From Chloroflexota bacterium (GTDB taxonomy: Bacteria > Chloroflexota > Limnocylindria > Limnocylindrales > CSP1-4), in assembly GCA_013698385.1 (NCBI GenBank), contig JACCVB010000208.1, positions 1 to 14,536 of the forward strand: a stretch of 14,536 nt of DNA, in the 5' to 3' direction. Position numbers and translations under genes: made by a program. Below the pieces are notes generated by a model. It was not told the origin of the DNA, made no database searches, and saw nothing but the letters and a program-made list of their open reading frames with translations. Shown here piece after piece: positions 1 through 7,316 of this stretch. Every line of letters starts with the position of its first letter. Position 1 is the first letter of the stretch.

Positions 1-42
1 GTCTCATCGTGGCCGGTCGCGCCGTTCGTTGGGAGGGTAACC

Positions 43-990
43 ATGACGGCCGCAGCAGCGCCGCCCCCCGTCGCCGGGACCGCGCCCGCTCGATCGTTCC
101 GCCGGATCGGCGAGAAGTGGTATGCGGGCTACCTCTTCGTCCTGCCCCACTTCCTGCTCTTCCTGTTCATGGTCGCGCTCCCGTTCCTCTACAACCTGTA
201 TATCGCGCTGACCGACTACACGTTCGGCGGCGACGCGCAGTTCATCGGCCTCAAGAACTTCCAGAACCTCGCCGACCCGTCCGACTACCACTTCGGGATC
301 TTCTGGAACGGCGTCTGGAACACGGTCCTGTTCGTGCTGATGAGCACGCCCTTGCTGGTCATCGCCGGGCTTGGCCTGGCCGTGATCGTCAACGGCAAGT
401 ACCCGGGACGGAACCTGTTTCGCGCCATCTTCTTCGCGCCCTGGACGCTTGGGATCGGCGTCGTCGGGCTGCTCTGGTGGTGGCTGCTGAACAGCCAGTC
501 AGGCCTGCTGACCCTGCTGCTCGCGAACTTCGGGGTGGAAGGCGTGAGCTGGCTCACGACGAATCCGCTCGCATGGTTCTCGATCAACCTGGCGACACTC
601 TGGTGGACGGTCGGTTTCAACACGATCATCCTGCTCGCCGGCCTGCAGGCGATCCCCACGGACCTCTATGAGGCCTCGGCGATCGACGGGGCCAACAAGT
701 GGCAACAGTTCCGCTCCGTAACGGTCCCCAGCCTTCGCCCGATCCTGCTCTTGGTCATCACTCTCCAGGTCATCGCCTCATTCAACATGGTCGGCCAGGC
801 CCAGATCATGACCGGCGGCGGACCCCTCAACGAGACGCGGACGGGTCTGCTCTACATGTACGAGACCGGCTTCACGAACGGCGGTCAGTTCCAGCTCGGG
901 CAGGCCGCCGCGATGGGCCTGATCGTGGCGTCGATGATGGTCGTCGTCAGCATCATCAACTTCCGCGTCTTCCGATCGGACGAGTCCTAG
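43..990 (+). CDS. Carbohydrate ABC transporter permease, MalF/LacF type
   Basis: This is an inner-membrane subunit of a binding-protein-dependent sugar importer, 315 aa. The sequence shows a short Ala/Pro-rich cytoplasmic N-terminus and about six hydrophobic segments (roughly residues 27-50, 89-116, 124-148, 176-201, 232-256 and 286-307). The EAA loop that docks on the ATPase is at residues 210-229 (E210-A-S, G216, V228-P229). The ATG follows GGGAGG (31-36) at 6 nt. The second permease begins 2 nt after the stop, so the pair is cotranscribed. The binding protein normally encoded upstream is not in the window. The substrate cannot be read from the sequence; the GH43 gene downstream suggests plant-polysaccharide oligosaccharides (inference). 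Family assignment is secure. Confidence 0.95.
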   Translation: MTAAAAPPPVAGTAPARSFRRIGEKWYAGYLFVLPHFLLFLFMVALPFLYNLYIALTDYTFGGDAQFIGLKNFQNLADPSDYHFGIFWNGVWNTVLFVLMSTPLLVIAGLGLAVIVNGKYPGRNLFRAIFFAPWTLGIGVVGLLWWWLLNSQSGLLTLLLANFGVEGVSWLTTNPLAWFSINLATLWWTVGFNTIILLAGLQAIPTDLYEASAIDGANKWQQFRSVTVPSLRPILLLVITLQVIASFNMVGQAQIMTGGGPLNETRTGLLYMYETGFTNGGQFQLGQAAAMGLIVASMMVVVSIINFRVFRSDES

Positions 991-992
991 GC

Positions 993-1895
993 ATGGCCGG
1001 GGAACTCGATCTCGCCGCTCCGCGCCCGCGCACGGTGGTCGCGCGCAGGCGCTGGCGCCTGACGCCCGGCCAGCTGCTTGTGTACGTCGTTCTGATCGTC
1101 CTGGCCCTGTTCTTCGTCGTCCCCCTGGTGTGGATGGTCTCCACGTCACTGAAAGCCGGGGCCGCCGTCTTCACGGACACGGGATGGGTGCCCTCGGAGC
1201 CAAGCCTGGCGAACTTCGAGACGATCTTCGGCTCCGACTTCCCGGTCGTCAGCTGGTTCGTGACCAGCCTCCTGACGGCCTCGATCGGGACGGCGTTGGT
1301 CATCATCCTCACGTCCATGTCCGGTTATGCGTTCGCGCGGATGGACTTTCCGGGCAAGCGGATCATCTTCGGCCTGCTCATCGCCACCCTGTTGCTGCCG
1401 AGCGTGATGTTCCTGGTGCCCCAGTTCCTCATCATCCTGCAGATCGGCAACGTCGTGCCGGAGCTCGGCCTCGCCAGCATCCCGGCCTACATGCTGCCGC
1501 ACCTGGCCGCGGTGTTCGGCGTCTTCTTCATGCGCCAGTTCTTCCAGGGCATCCCGGTCGAGATCGAGGAGGCGGCCTACGTCGACGGCGCCAGCCGGTT
1601 CCGGACGTTCCGGTCCGTGGTCCTGCCCCTTGCCGCGCCGGCCCTGGCCACCCTGGGGGTCATCACCTTCCTGGCCATCTGGAACGATTACCTGTGGCCG
1701 CTGGTGAACTGCACGTTCGACTCCAGCGCCTGCACGCTCCAGGCCGGTCTGGTGAACTTCCAGGGCCAGTACAGTGCCGAGTACGGACTCCTGATGGCCG
1801 GCACCGTCGTGGCGGCTGTCCCGGTGCTCATCTTCTATGTCATCGCACAACGCTTCGTGATCCAGAGCGTGGCTTCCGCGGGGGTCAAGGGTTGA
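993..1895 (+). CDS. Carbohydrate ABC transporter permease, MalG type
   Basis: This is the second membrane subunit of the importer begun at 43, 300 aa. A basic N-terminal tail (residues 11-22) precedes the first membrane helix (about 27-52). The EAA motif is E193-A-A with G199 and L211-P212, and the characteristic TM5 segment ending in IWNDYLWPL lies near 229-237. The reading frame is open further upstream, but ATG 993 is chosen because it lies 2 nt after the preceding stop and gives a normal MalG length; there is no strong Shine-Dalgarno, so translational coupling is likely. Unusually, the loop between the last two helices has two cysteines, C240 and C247. The stop TGA (1893-1895) overlaps a possible TTG start of the next gene. 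Confidence 0.95.
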   Translation: MAGELDLAAPRPRTVVARRRWRLTPGQLLVYVVLIVLALFFVVPLVWMVSTSLKAGAAVFTDTGWVPSEPSLANFETIFGSDFPVVSWFVTSLLTASIGTALVIILTSMSGYAFARMDFPGKRIIFGLLIATLLLPSVMFLVPQFLIILQIGNVVPELGLASIPAYMLPHLAAVFGVFFMRQFFQGIPVEIEEAAYVDGASRFRTFRSVVLPLAAPALATLGVITFLAIWNDYLWPLVNCTFDSSACTLQAGLVNFQGQYSAEYGLLMAGTVVAAVPVLIFYVIAQRFVIQSVASAGVKG

Positions 1896-1912
1896 CCTTC
1901 GCGAGCGGTTCG

Positions 1913-3064
1913 GTGAGCGCCATCCGACGCGTCGGCGCGCTCAGCCTGGTCCTCGTCCTGTGCCTGGGTTGTGGATCGTCTGCCAATTCGGCTTCGCCCG
2001 GCGCGAGCCTTGGGGCGGGCACCTCGGCATCCGTCCCGACCTCCACCCCGGGCGCGGCCGCATCCCCGAGCGCGTCCGCATCCCCGAGCGCGGCCGCATC
2101 GGCGGAAGCGTCCCTCGCGCCGGGCATGTTCCGCAATCCCGTGATCGACGCGGACTTTCCGGACCCCTTCGTCCTGGCCGCCGACGGGCGGTACTACGCC
2201 TACGCCACGACAGACACCGCCCAGAACCTCCAACTCGCCCGATCGGACGACCTGGTGCACTGGAAGATGTTGGACGATCCGCTTCCGAAGCTCCCGGTCT
2301 GGTCCTCGGGCGATACGTGGGCACCGGAGGTCCGCAAGACGTCGGCCGGCTACGTGCTCTACTACACCGCCCACGACGGTGAGATCAAGCGTCCCGATGG
2401 CGCCGGCAGCCAGTGCGTCACGCGCGCCGTCGGCTCGGACCCCGAAGGTCCGTTCATCGACGACTCGCAGAAGCCGCTCGTGTGCCAGGCGGACCTCGGC
2501 GGCTCGATCGACGCCACGACGTTCACGGACCGCGACGGCACGGCCTGGCTGATCTGGAAGAACGACGGGAACTGCTGTGGCCTGCCGACTCGCTTCTTCA
2601 TGCAGAAGCTCAGCACAGATGGTCTGAAGCTGACTGGCCCGGTCACGGACCTCGGGGTCGTGAACGACGAGTCGTGGGAGGGCGCCCTGATCGAGGCGCC
2701 GACGCTCATCGAGCGCGACGGCACCTACTACCTGTTCTATTCGGCCAACGGGTACGACACGGCGTTCTACGCAGTCGGCTACGCGACGTCCAGCAAGGTC
2801 ACCGGTCCCTACGTCGACGCGCCCGAGAACCCGATCCTCCGGGCGTTCGACGAAGTAGACGGGACCCAGGCCCGGGGCCCGGGTCACCAGTCCATCGTCG
2901 AGGACGCGGACGGGGATCTGTGGATGACCTACCACGCATGGGACGACGATTCGATCGGCTATGGCAATTTCGGCAAGCGCTCGGTCTGGATCGATCCGCT
3001 GACCATAAAGGGCGGCAAAGCGACCGTATCCGGCCCGAACGATGACCCGCAGCCCGTCCCATAG
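1913..3064 (+). CDS. Glycoside hydrolase family 43, predicted lipoprotein
   Basis: This is a five-bladed beta-propeller glycosidase of the GH43 type (arabinofuranosidase, xylosidase or arabinanase activities occur in the family), 383 aa from this start. The sequence shows a basic start, a hydrophobic stretch and a lipobox-like end (C-L-G-C20), then a Ser/Ala/Pro/Thr linker to about residue 70. The catalytic set is visible: general base D84 in FPDP, the pKa-modulating Asp D200 in GSIDATTF, general acid E261 in IEAP, and H325 in GPGHQS. Four extracytoplasmic cysteines (C168, C191, C221, C222) could form disulfides. The start is uncertain: GTG 1913 has a GAG-type Shine-Dalgarno at 1903, while TTG 1892 overlaps the permease stop and adds 7 residues. 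Location in the importer operon suggests it trims oligosaccharides outside the membrane before uptake (inference). The exact substrate is not determined. Confidence 0.9.
   Translation: MSAIRRVGALSLVLVLCLGCGSSANSASPGASLGAGTSASVPTSTPGAAASPSASASPSAAASAEASLAPGMFRNPVIDADFPDPFVLAADGRYYAYATTDTAQNLQLARSDDLVHWKMLDDPLPKLPVWSSGDTWAPEVRKTSAGYVLYYTAHDGEIKRPDGAGSQCVTRAVGSDPEGPFIDDSQKPLVCQADLGGSIDATTFTDRDGTAWLIWKNDGNCCGLPTRFFMQKLSTDGLKLTGPVTDLGVVNDESWEGALIEAPTLIERDGTYYLFYSANGYDTAFYAVGYATSSKVTGPYVDAPENPILRAFDEVDGTQARGPGHQSIVEDADGDLWMTYHAWDDDSIGYGNFGKRSVWIDPLTIKGGKATVSGPNDDPQPVP
2058..2100 (+). repeat. 18-bp tandem repeat in the GH43 linker
   Basis: An 18-bp unit (CCGCATCCCCGAGCGCGT/G) occurs twice in a row (2058-2075, 2076-2093) with a partial third copy (2094-2100). 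It encodes the Ala/Ser/Pro linker after the lipobox and keeps frame, so copy-number change would alter linker length without breaking the enzyme. Confidence 0.85.
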
Positions 3065-3083
3065 CTTGACGGGGACCCGCCGC

Positions 3084-3090
3084 AAGGAGG
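3084..3090 (+). promoter_or_regulatory. Strong Shine-Dalgarno abnormally close to the PhyH start
   Basis: AAGGAGG is a near-perfect anti-16S match, but only 1 nt separates it from the GTG at 3092. No canonical start lies upstream in the frame because the GH43 stop (3062-3064) is in the same frame. An ATC codon at 3098 would have ideal 7-nt spacing. Confidence 0.7.
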
Positions 3091-3091
3091 C

Positions 3092-3928
3092 GTGACGATC
3101 GACACCGAAGCGACGACGACCCCCAGGATCGAAAGCGATGTCGCCACGCTGCAGCGTGACGGGATCGTCGGTCTCCAGGGCGCGTTCAGCAGGGAGTGGG
3201 TGGAACGACTCCGGCGGGACATGATGGACTCGTTCTGGTCCGCGATCCAGCGGCCCGGCGGCGCGATCGGCCGCGGCCCCCGGCGCTGGTACGTCGAGGT
3301 CCACCCGGAGGCGATCAGCGGATTCGTGGACCTCGTCACGCACCCGTGGGTGTCCGCGATGTCGGAAGCGGTCCTGGGGCCAGAGTTCGAGATCGTCGAG
3401 CTCGGCTTCGATACCCCGTTCGAGGGAGCCCGCAACCAGCCCTGGCACCGTGACTTCCCGTCGCCGCGCGACACCTGGCACGACCGTCGGATCACGTCGC
3501 TCGCCTTCAACCTGACCGGCGTGGACGTGACCCAGGACATGGGACCATTCGAGATCGCGCCGGGGACGCAGTACGACGACGGCCGCGACTGGGATCACGA
3601 GATGTTCCCCCCGCGGGAGATCTGGCCGGGATACGCCGAGCGCGGCACCCGGAAGTACCCGCAGATGGGCGACATCTCGTGCCGATCGGCGCTGACCATC
3701 CATCGCGGGACGGCGCATCCTTCGCCCATCGGCCGGCCGGTCCTCGTCCTCGGAGTGGATGCGCCCGGGGCAGGCCATGCCGAGCTCCACGACATGATGG
3801 TGACACCCGCGTTCCATGCCGGCCTGCCTGAGTCCATCCGCCGCCGGCTCGTCTGCCGCGTCGTGGACGAGCTCGTGCCGGTGACCCAGAAGCACGACAT
3901 CGAAGGCCTCGTCATGGGTGCCGACTGA
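3092..3928 (+). CDS. Phytanoyl-CoA dioxygenase (PhyH)-family oxygenase
   Basis: This is a 278-aa protein of the PhyH group of non-haem Fe(II)/2-oxoglutarate oxygenases, which hydroxylate small molecules in the cytoplasm. The iron ligands are visible as H119-R-D121 in a PWHRDF context, with the distal histidine probably H204 in IHRGTAHPSPIGR and R215 in the position expected to hold 2-oxoglutarate. An N-terminal helix region (about 12-50) and the GPFEIAPGTQ strand (151-160) also fit the family. There is no signal peptide. It lies 27 nt after GH43 in the same frame, separated by one TAG, so cotranscription is likely. Its substrate is unknown; a sugar or derivative entering through the adjacent importer is an inference from context. 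The start is discussed under the Shine-Dalgarno entry. Confidence 0.87.
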   Translation: MTIDTEATTTPRIESDVATLQRDGIVGLQGAFSREWVERLRRDMMDSFWSAIQRPGGAIGRGPRRWYVEVHPEAISGFVDLVTHPWVSAMSEAVLGPEFEIVELGFDTPFEGARNQPWHRDFPSPRDTWHDRRITSLAFNLTGVDVTQDMGPFEIAPGTQYDDGRDWDHEMFPPREIWPGYAERGTRKYPQMGDISCRSALTIHRGTAHPSPIGRPVLVLGVDAPGAGHAELHDMMVTPAFHAGLPESIRRRLVCRVVDELVPVTQKHDIEGLVMGAD

Positions 3929-3939
3929 CGGACGCCCGT

Positions 3940-3970
3940 GCTCCCGGACACCGAGCAGCGGTCCGGGAGC
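3940..3970 (+). terminator. Perfect 10-bp-arm stem-loop after PhyH
   Basis: GCTCCCGGAC (3940-3949) pairs perfectly with GTCCGGGAGC (3961-3970) around an 11-nt loop. It begins 11 nt after the PhyH stop, the right place for a terminator or mRNA 3'-end stabiliser of the first operon. No T-run follows, so a classical intrinsic terminator is not proven; high-GC bacteria often use stem-loops with poor U-tracts. Confidence 0.55.
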
Positions 3971-3993
3971 CGAGCGATACAGTGTCATCGCGA

Positions 3994-4009
3994 CGAGATC
4001 TACATCTCG
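3994..4009. promoter_or_regulatory. Palindrome upstream of the IclR gene, possible operator
   Basis: CGAGATCTACATCTCG is a perfect 6-bp inverted repeat with a 4-nt spacer, ending 33 nt before the IclR start. IclR-family proteins bind short palindromes and often autoregulate, so this is an operator candidate; it could equally be a chance hairpin. Confidence 0.3.
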
Positions 4010-4042
4010 CCGCAACCGACGTGTCGCATGAGGACTGGCTTG

Positions 4043-4876
4043 ATGTCGGCCGGATCGAACGCGGGGAGGATGGCCATCGAGACGCTGGCGCTTCAGGACG
4101 GCGAGGGCCGACGGCTCCGCCCGGTAAAGTCGCTGGTCCGCGCCATCGACCTGCTCGACGCGCTCGTCGAGGCCGCCGAGCCGTTGGGCGTTACCGACCT
4201 TGCCGCCGCGACCGGCTTCTCCAAGACCGCGACCTACAACCTCGTCACCACGCTTGAGACGCGCGGCCTGATCCGACGCGACGGTGACAATCGCTACGGG
4301 CTGGGCTGGCGCCTGCTCGAGCTGGGCGAATACGTCAGGACTCGGTCGAGCCTGGGTGAGACGGCGCGCCCGCATCTCGAGGCGCTGACGGACCTCGCCG
4401 GGGAGACTTCGTTCGTCGGCATCCTCGACGGCGAGTCGGTCCTGTGCCTGGAAATGGTAGATAGCCGGCGATCGGTCCCGATGGATCTCGCGCCGGGTCG
4501 GCGCATTGGATTGGAGGCGAACGCCGCCGGTGAGGTCCTCGTCGCCTTCGCCTCACCCCGGCGGCGGCGGCGGTACGCCCAAGGTCGGCCGCGAGGCGCG
4601 AACGATGCCGACGTCATCGCGCGGCTGGAGCGAGTCCGTCGGGCGGGCCACGCGACCGCGCAGAACGGGCCCGGCTCCATCTGGGCGAGCGTGGCCGTGC
4701 CATTTCGCGACGATTCGGGCGACGTCGTCGGCACCATTGCCCTGATCGGTCCCGGCACCCGCCTGACGGAGGGACGGCTGCGCGAACTGACGGCAGTCCT
4801 CGAAGAAGAAGCGCTCGACCTCAGCGGTGCCTTGGGCTTCGTCCCGAAGATTGACGTCAGGTCATCGTCGGCGTAG
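4043..4876 (+). CDS. IclR-family transcriptional regulator
   Basis: This is a predicted DNA-binding repressor or activator, 277 aa. The N-terminal winged helix-turn-helix spans about residues 28-92: VKSLVRAIDLLDAL at 28-41, the recognition part around GVTDLAAATGFSKTATYNLV (49-68) and the wing RRDGDNRYGLG (78-88). The C-terminal effector-binding domain (about 95-265) includes the typical LEANAAGEVLVAF stretch (157-169) and SIWASVAVPFRD (212-223). ATG 4043 is chosen because GAGGA (4030-4034) lies 8 nt upstream; ATG 4028 and ATG 4070 are alternatives, and the frame is open from GTG 3938. It sits between two sugar operons, and its stop is 54 nt before the binding-protein gene, with a 23-bp inverted repeat in the gap. 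It most likely controls the downstream amino-sugar operon (inference). Confidence 0.93.
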   Translation: MSAGSNAGRMAIETLALQDGEGRRLRPVKSLVRAIDLLDALVEAAEPLGVTDLAAATGFSKTATYNLVTTLETRGLIRRDGDNRYGLGWRLLELGEYVRTRSSLGETARPHLEALTDLAGETSFVGILDGESVLCLEMVDSRRSVPMDLAPGRRIGLEANAAGEVLVAFASPRRRRRYAQGRPRGANDADVIARLERVRRAGHATAQNGPGSIWASVAVPFRDDSGDVVGTIALIGPGTRLTEGRLRELTAVLEEEALDLSGALGFVPKIDVRSSSA

Positions 4877-4890
4877 ATTCAGTCACCGAT

Positions 4891-4913
4891 GATGTTCTGT
4901 AATGGTGAACATC
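4891..4913. promoter_or_regulatory. Inverted repeat with embedded -10-like box, likely IclR-type operator/promoter
   Basis: GATGTTC (4891-4897) and GAACATC (4907-4913) form a perfect 7-bp inverted repeat with a 9-nt spacer. The spacer starts with TGTAAT (4898-4903), a 5/6 match to the -10 consensus. No good -35 is visible at the expected distance. A protein bound here would cover the promoter of the binding-protein operon, and the gene immediately upstream encodes an IclR regulator. The symmetry is seen directly; regulator identity is inferred. Confidence 0.5.
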
Positions 4914-4930
4914 TTGTGAGGAGAGAGCCG

Positions 4931-6343
4931 ATGCTGCGAATTCGCGCGCGCGTAGTCACGACGGTCGCCGTGGTGTCGCTGCTGGTCGGAGCCTGCGGAG
5001 GTGCCTCGACCCCGTCGGGATCGATCGCGTCGAGTTCCGAGCCGACGGGATCGTCCTCTGCCGCAACCCCGAGCTCGGCTGCGACGCAGAGCTCTGCCGC
5101 AACGCAAAGCGCCCCGCCATCTCAGGCGGCGGCCACAGAGCAGGCCTCGCCTCCGAACATCGCACTGGTGCCGGTCACCCACTGGCAGCATCAGAGCGAC
5201 GCTCGAGCGGCGCTCGTCAAGGGCTTCATCGCCTCGTACAAGGAAGTCACCGGGGTCGAGAACAGCTTCGAATCCATCCCGTATGGCGACTACTTCACGA
5301 AGCTCGGCGCCGCACTCGAAGCCAACAACGGCCCGTGCGTCTTCCAGCTCCCGGCCAACATCCTCGCCGAGTATCAGAAGCGCGGCGAGCTCGCCCCGGT
5401 CCCCGACGACGTCATGACCTCGGCCGACATCGAGAGCACATTCTCGCCCGCTTCGACCCGCCTCCTGAAGTTCGATGGCAAGTACTACGGCCTGCCGACC
5501 GACGTGCAGACGATGCTCCTCTTCTACAACGACGACCTGTTTCGGGCGGCTGGTCTTGACCCGACGAAGGACTTCGCCACGTGGGACGAGTTCCGCGAGG
5601 CGGCGATCAAGCTGACGAAGTCCGACGGCGGCCAGATGTCGCAGGCCGGTCTCGACATCACCGGCTCGCCATACCAGTGGTACTACAGCGCCCCGACGCT
5701 CGCCTACCAGGACGGCCTCGTCAACGACAGCACCCTGGCCATCAATTACGCGTCCGAACCGGGGTATCAGGTATGGGACCGGCTGACGTCCCTGGTCACC
5801 AAGGACAAGGTCGATTCACCGCAGTTCCTGGCCGACCAGCCGAAGTTCGCCTCCGGGCTGGCCGGGATGACCCTCCGCGAGTACACGTTCAGCGGCGTCT
5901 TCAAGCAGACGGCGCCCGACCTCAAGTACAGCGTGCACCTGCCGCCGCCCGTCGCCGACAAGCAGTTCGCCGCAGCCGCCACGACCTCGTGGTCGTACGC
6001 CGTGGGTTCCGACTGCAAGGACCAGCCCTCGGCGTGGGCCTGGGTCAGATACCTGACGTCTGAGGCGTCGCAGCGGATCTGGATCACCGGTGGCGGCGAG
6101 TTGCCGTCGCGGACGGCCGTCCTCAACGACGCCACGCTCAGTGCGGACCCAGGCGTCGCCGTCGGCTTCAAGTCACTCGCGGATGCGATGCCCTACGACT
6201 CGCTCGGCTGGGACGATGTCTTCTCGGTCCAGCAGAAGATCTGGGACTCGATCGTCCTCGACGGGATGGATGTCAAGTCGGCCGTGGATGCCGGTGCCAA
6301 GGGCGAGGCCGACCTGTACAAGCAGAAGGGCGTCACCAACTGA
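4931..6343 (+). CDS. ABC transporter sugar-binding lipoprotein (family 1 solute-binding protein)
   Basis: This is the extracytoplasmic substrate receptor of the second importer, 470 aa. It has a basic N-terminus, a hydrophobic core and the lipobox L-V-G-A-C22, so it is predicted to be lipid-anchored. A low-complexity Ser/Ala/Thr/Gln linker runs to about residue 75. The mature domain shows family features: GDYFTKLGAALEANNGPCVFQLPA, FDGKYYGLPTDVQTMLLFYNDDLFRAAGL in shortened form around KYYGLP and LFYNDDLF, and TWDEFREAAIKL. ATG 4931 is fixed by GAGGAG (4918-4923) at 7 nt; an in-frame open stretch upstream (from 4889) overlaps the operator candidate and is rejected. Two permeases follow after a 61-nt gap with no convincing hairpin. 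The substrate is probably an amino sugar, from the kinase and deacetylase downstream (inference). Confidence 0.93.
   Translation: MLRIRARVVTTVAVVSLLVGACGGASTPSGSIASSSEPTGSSSAATPSSAATQSSAATQSAPPSQAAATEQASPPNIALVPVTHWQHQSDARAALVKGFIASYKEVTGVENSFESIPYGDYFTKLGAALEANNGPCVFQLPANILAEYQKRGELAPVPDDVMTSADIESTFSPASTRLLKFDGKYYGLPTDVQTMLLFYNDDLFRAAGLDPTKDFATWDEFREAAIKLTKSDGGQMSQAGLDITGSPYQWYYSAPTLAYQDGLVNDSTLAINYASEPGYQVWDRLTSLVTKDKVDSPQFLADQPKFASGLAGMTLREYTFSGVFKQTAPDLKYSVHLPPPVADKQFAAAATTSWSYAVGSDCKDQPSAWAWVRYLTSEASQRIWITGGGELPSRTAVLNDATLSADPGVAVGFKSLADAMPYDSLGWDDVFSVQQKIWDSIVLDGMDVKSAVDAGAKGEADLYKQKGVTN
5054..5107 (+). repeat. Three 18-bp repeats coding (SSAAT[P/Q])3 in the binding-protein linker
   Basis: Three consecutive 18-bp units (5054-5071, 5072-5089, 5090-5107) encode SSAATP, SSAATQ, SSAATQ. 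The DNA units have diverged at third positions while the peptide is kept, so the repeat seems maintained at protein level. It spaces the receptor from its lipid anchor. Confidence 0.8.
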
Positions 6344-6404
6344 GGGCGGCTTGATCGTCGACCTCCTCTGAGCGAACGCCGGTCGTGACCCAGCGAGGAC
6401 AGGC

Positions 6405-7316
6405 ATGAGACGGCGACTTGGGATCTCCGGCCGCCAGACCATCTGGGCGTACGTGTTCCTCGCGCCCGCCTTCCTCCTGTTCGCCTTGACCGTCTTCTTC
6501 CCGATGGTCCGTGCGTTCCAGTTCAGCCTGTATCACTGGCCGCTCGGCTCGGCTCCCAAGGTCTTCGTGGGCCTCGACAACTACGAGCGGCTCCTGACCG
6601 ACGATTCGTTGTTCCAGAAGGCGCTCGTCAACACCCTGTACTTCACGGTCGCCACCGTCATCCCGACGCTCGTCATCGCCCTCGCCGTCGCGTTACTGCT
6701 GAACCGCCCGGGCCTCCGCGCCCGAGGAGTGTTCCGCACGATCTACTTCGTGCCGGTGGTGACGTCGCTCGTCGCCGTGGCCTTCGTGTGGCGGGTCCTA
6801 CTGGAGCCATCATTCGGATTGGTCAACGGCGTGTTCCGACTCTTCGGGCTTCACGGTCCGGGCTGGCTCGCCGATCCTGCGTGGGCCCTCAACGGCGTTG
6901 CGCTGATGACGATCTGGCGGGATGTGGGCTACTACATGGTCATCTTCCTCGCCGGCCTCCAGACGATCCCGCGCGACATCTACGATGCGGCCGAGGTCGA
7001 CGGCGCGTCACGCTGGCAGACGCTCCGTCGCATCACGCTGCCGCTCCTGAACCCGAGCATCGTGCTGGCTGCGGTCATCGGCGTGATCTACGGATTGCAG
7101 CTGTTCACCCAGGTCTACATCATGACCGGCTCGCCGCAGCGCCTGGCCGGCGGCCCGTCGGACTCGACGACCTCGATCGTCCTGTTCATCGTCCAGCAGG
7201 CGTTTCGGCCACTGGAGATGGGCTATCCATCCGCAGCGGCGATCGTCCTCTTCGGGCTGATCATGCTCGTGACGCTCGTCCAGCTTCGCCTGATCCAGCG
7301 ACGGTTCGAGTACTGA
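6405..7316 (+). CDS. Carbohydrate ABC transporter permease, MalF/UgpA type
   Basis: This is the first membrane subunit of the second importer, 303 aa. Six hydrophobic segments are visible (about residues 13-35, 72-99, 108-132, 163-186, 217-240 and 276-296). The EAA loop reads D194-A-A, G200, L212-P213. The N-terminal RRRLGISGRQ is basic and cytoplasmic. ATG 6405 follows GAGG (6395-6398) at 6 nt. The stop TGA shares its last base with the ATG of the next gene (TGATG, 7314-7318), a sign of translational coupling. The permease pair works with the binding lipoprotein at 4931; the partner ATPase is not encoded here and is presumably a shared MsmK/MalK-type protein elsewhere. Confidence 0.95.
   Translation: MRRRLGISGRQTIWAYVFLAPAFLLFALTVFFPMVRAFQFSLYHWPLGSAPKVFVGLDNYERLLTDDSLFQKALVNTLYFTVATVIPTLVIALAVALLLNRPGLRARGVFRTIYFVPVVTSLVAVAFVWRVLLEPSFGLVNGVFRLFGLHGPGWLADPAWALNGVALMTIWRDVGYYMVIFLAGLQTIPRDIYDAAEVDGASRWQTLRRITLPLLNPSIVLAAVIGVIYGLQLFTQVYIMTGSPQRLAGGPSDSTTSIVLFIVQQAFRPLEMGYPSAAAIVLFGLIMLVTLVQLRLIQRRFEY

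Noticed and set aside
1..42. Gene content left of the first permease
   Set aside because: Only a Shine-Dalgarno is recognisable; 42 nt is too short to tell whether an upstream gene ends here.
3938..4042. Long N-terminal extension of the IclR protein from GTG 3938
   Set aside because: It would start inside the stem-loop, has no Shine-Dalgarno and is not needed for the family; ATG 4043 has a well-spaced GAGGA.
1835..4375. Minus-strand open frame of 846 codons
   Set aside because: It runs antisense through GH43, PhyH and IclR, all of which have clear family motifs. Its translation is rich in Arg/Asp/Val/Gly with no recognisable domain, as expected for a GC-rich antisense shadow.
6344..6404. 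Stem-loop between the binding protein and its permease
   Set aside because: Only a 5-bp CGACC/GGTCG pairing with a 17-nt loop is visible, too weak to call an attenuator.
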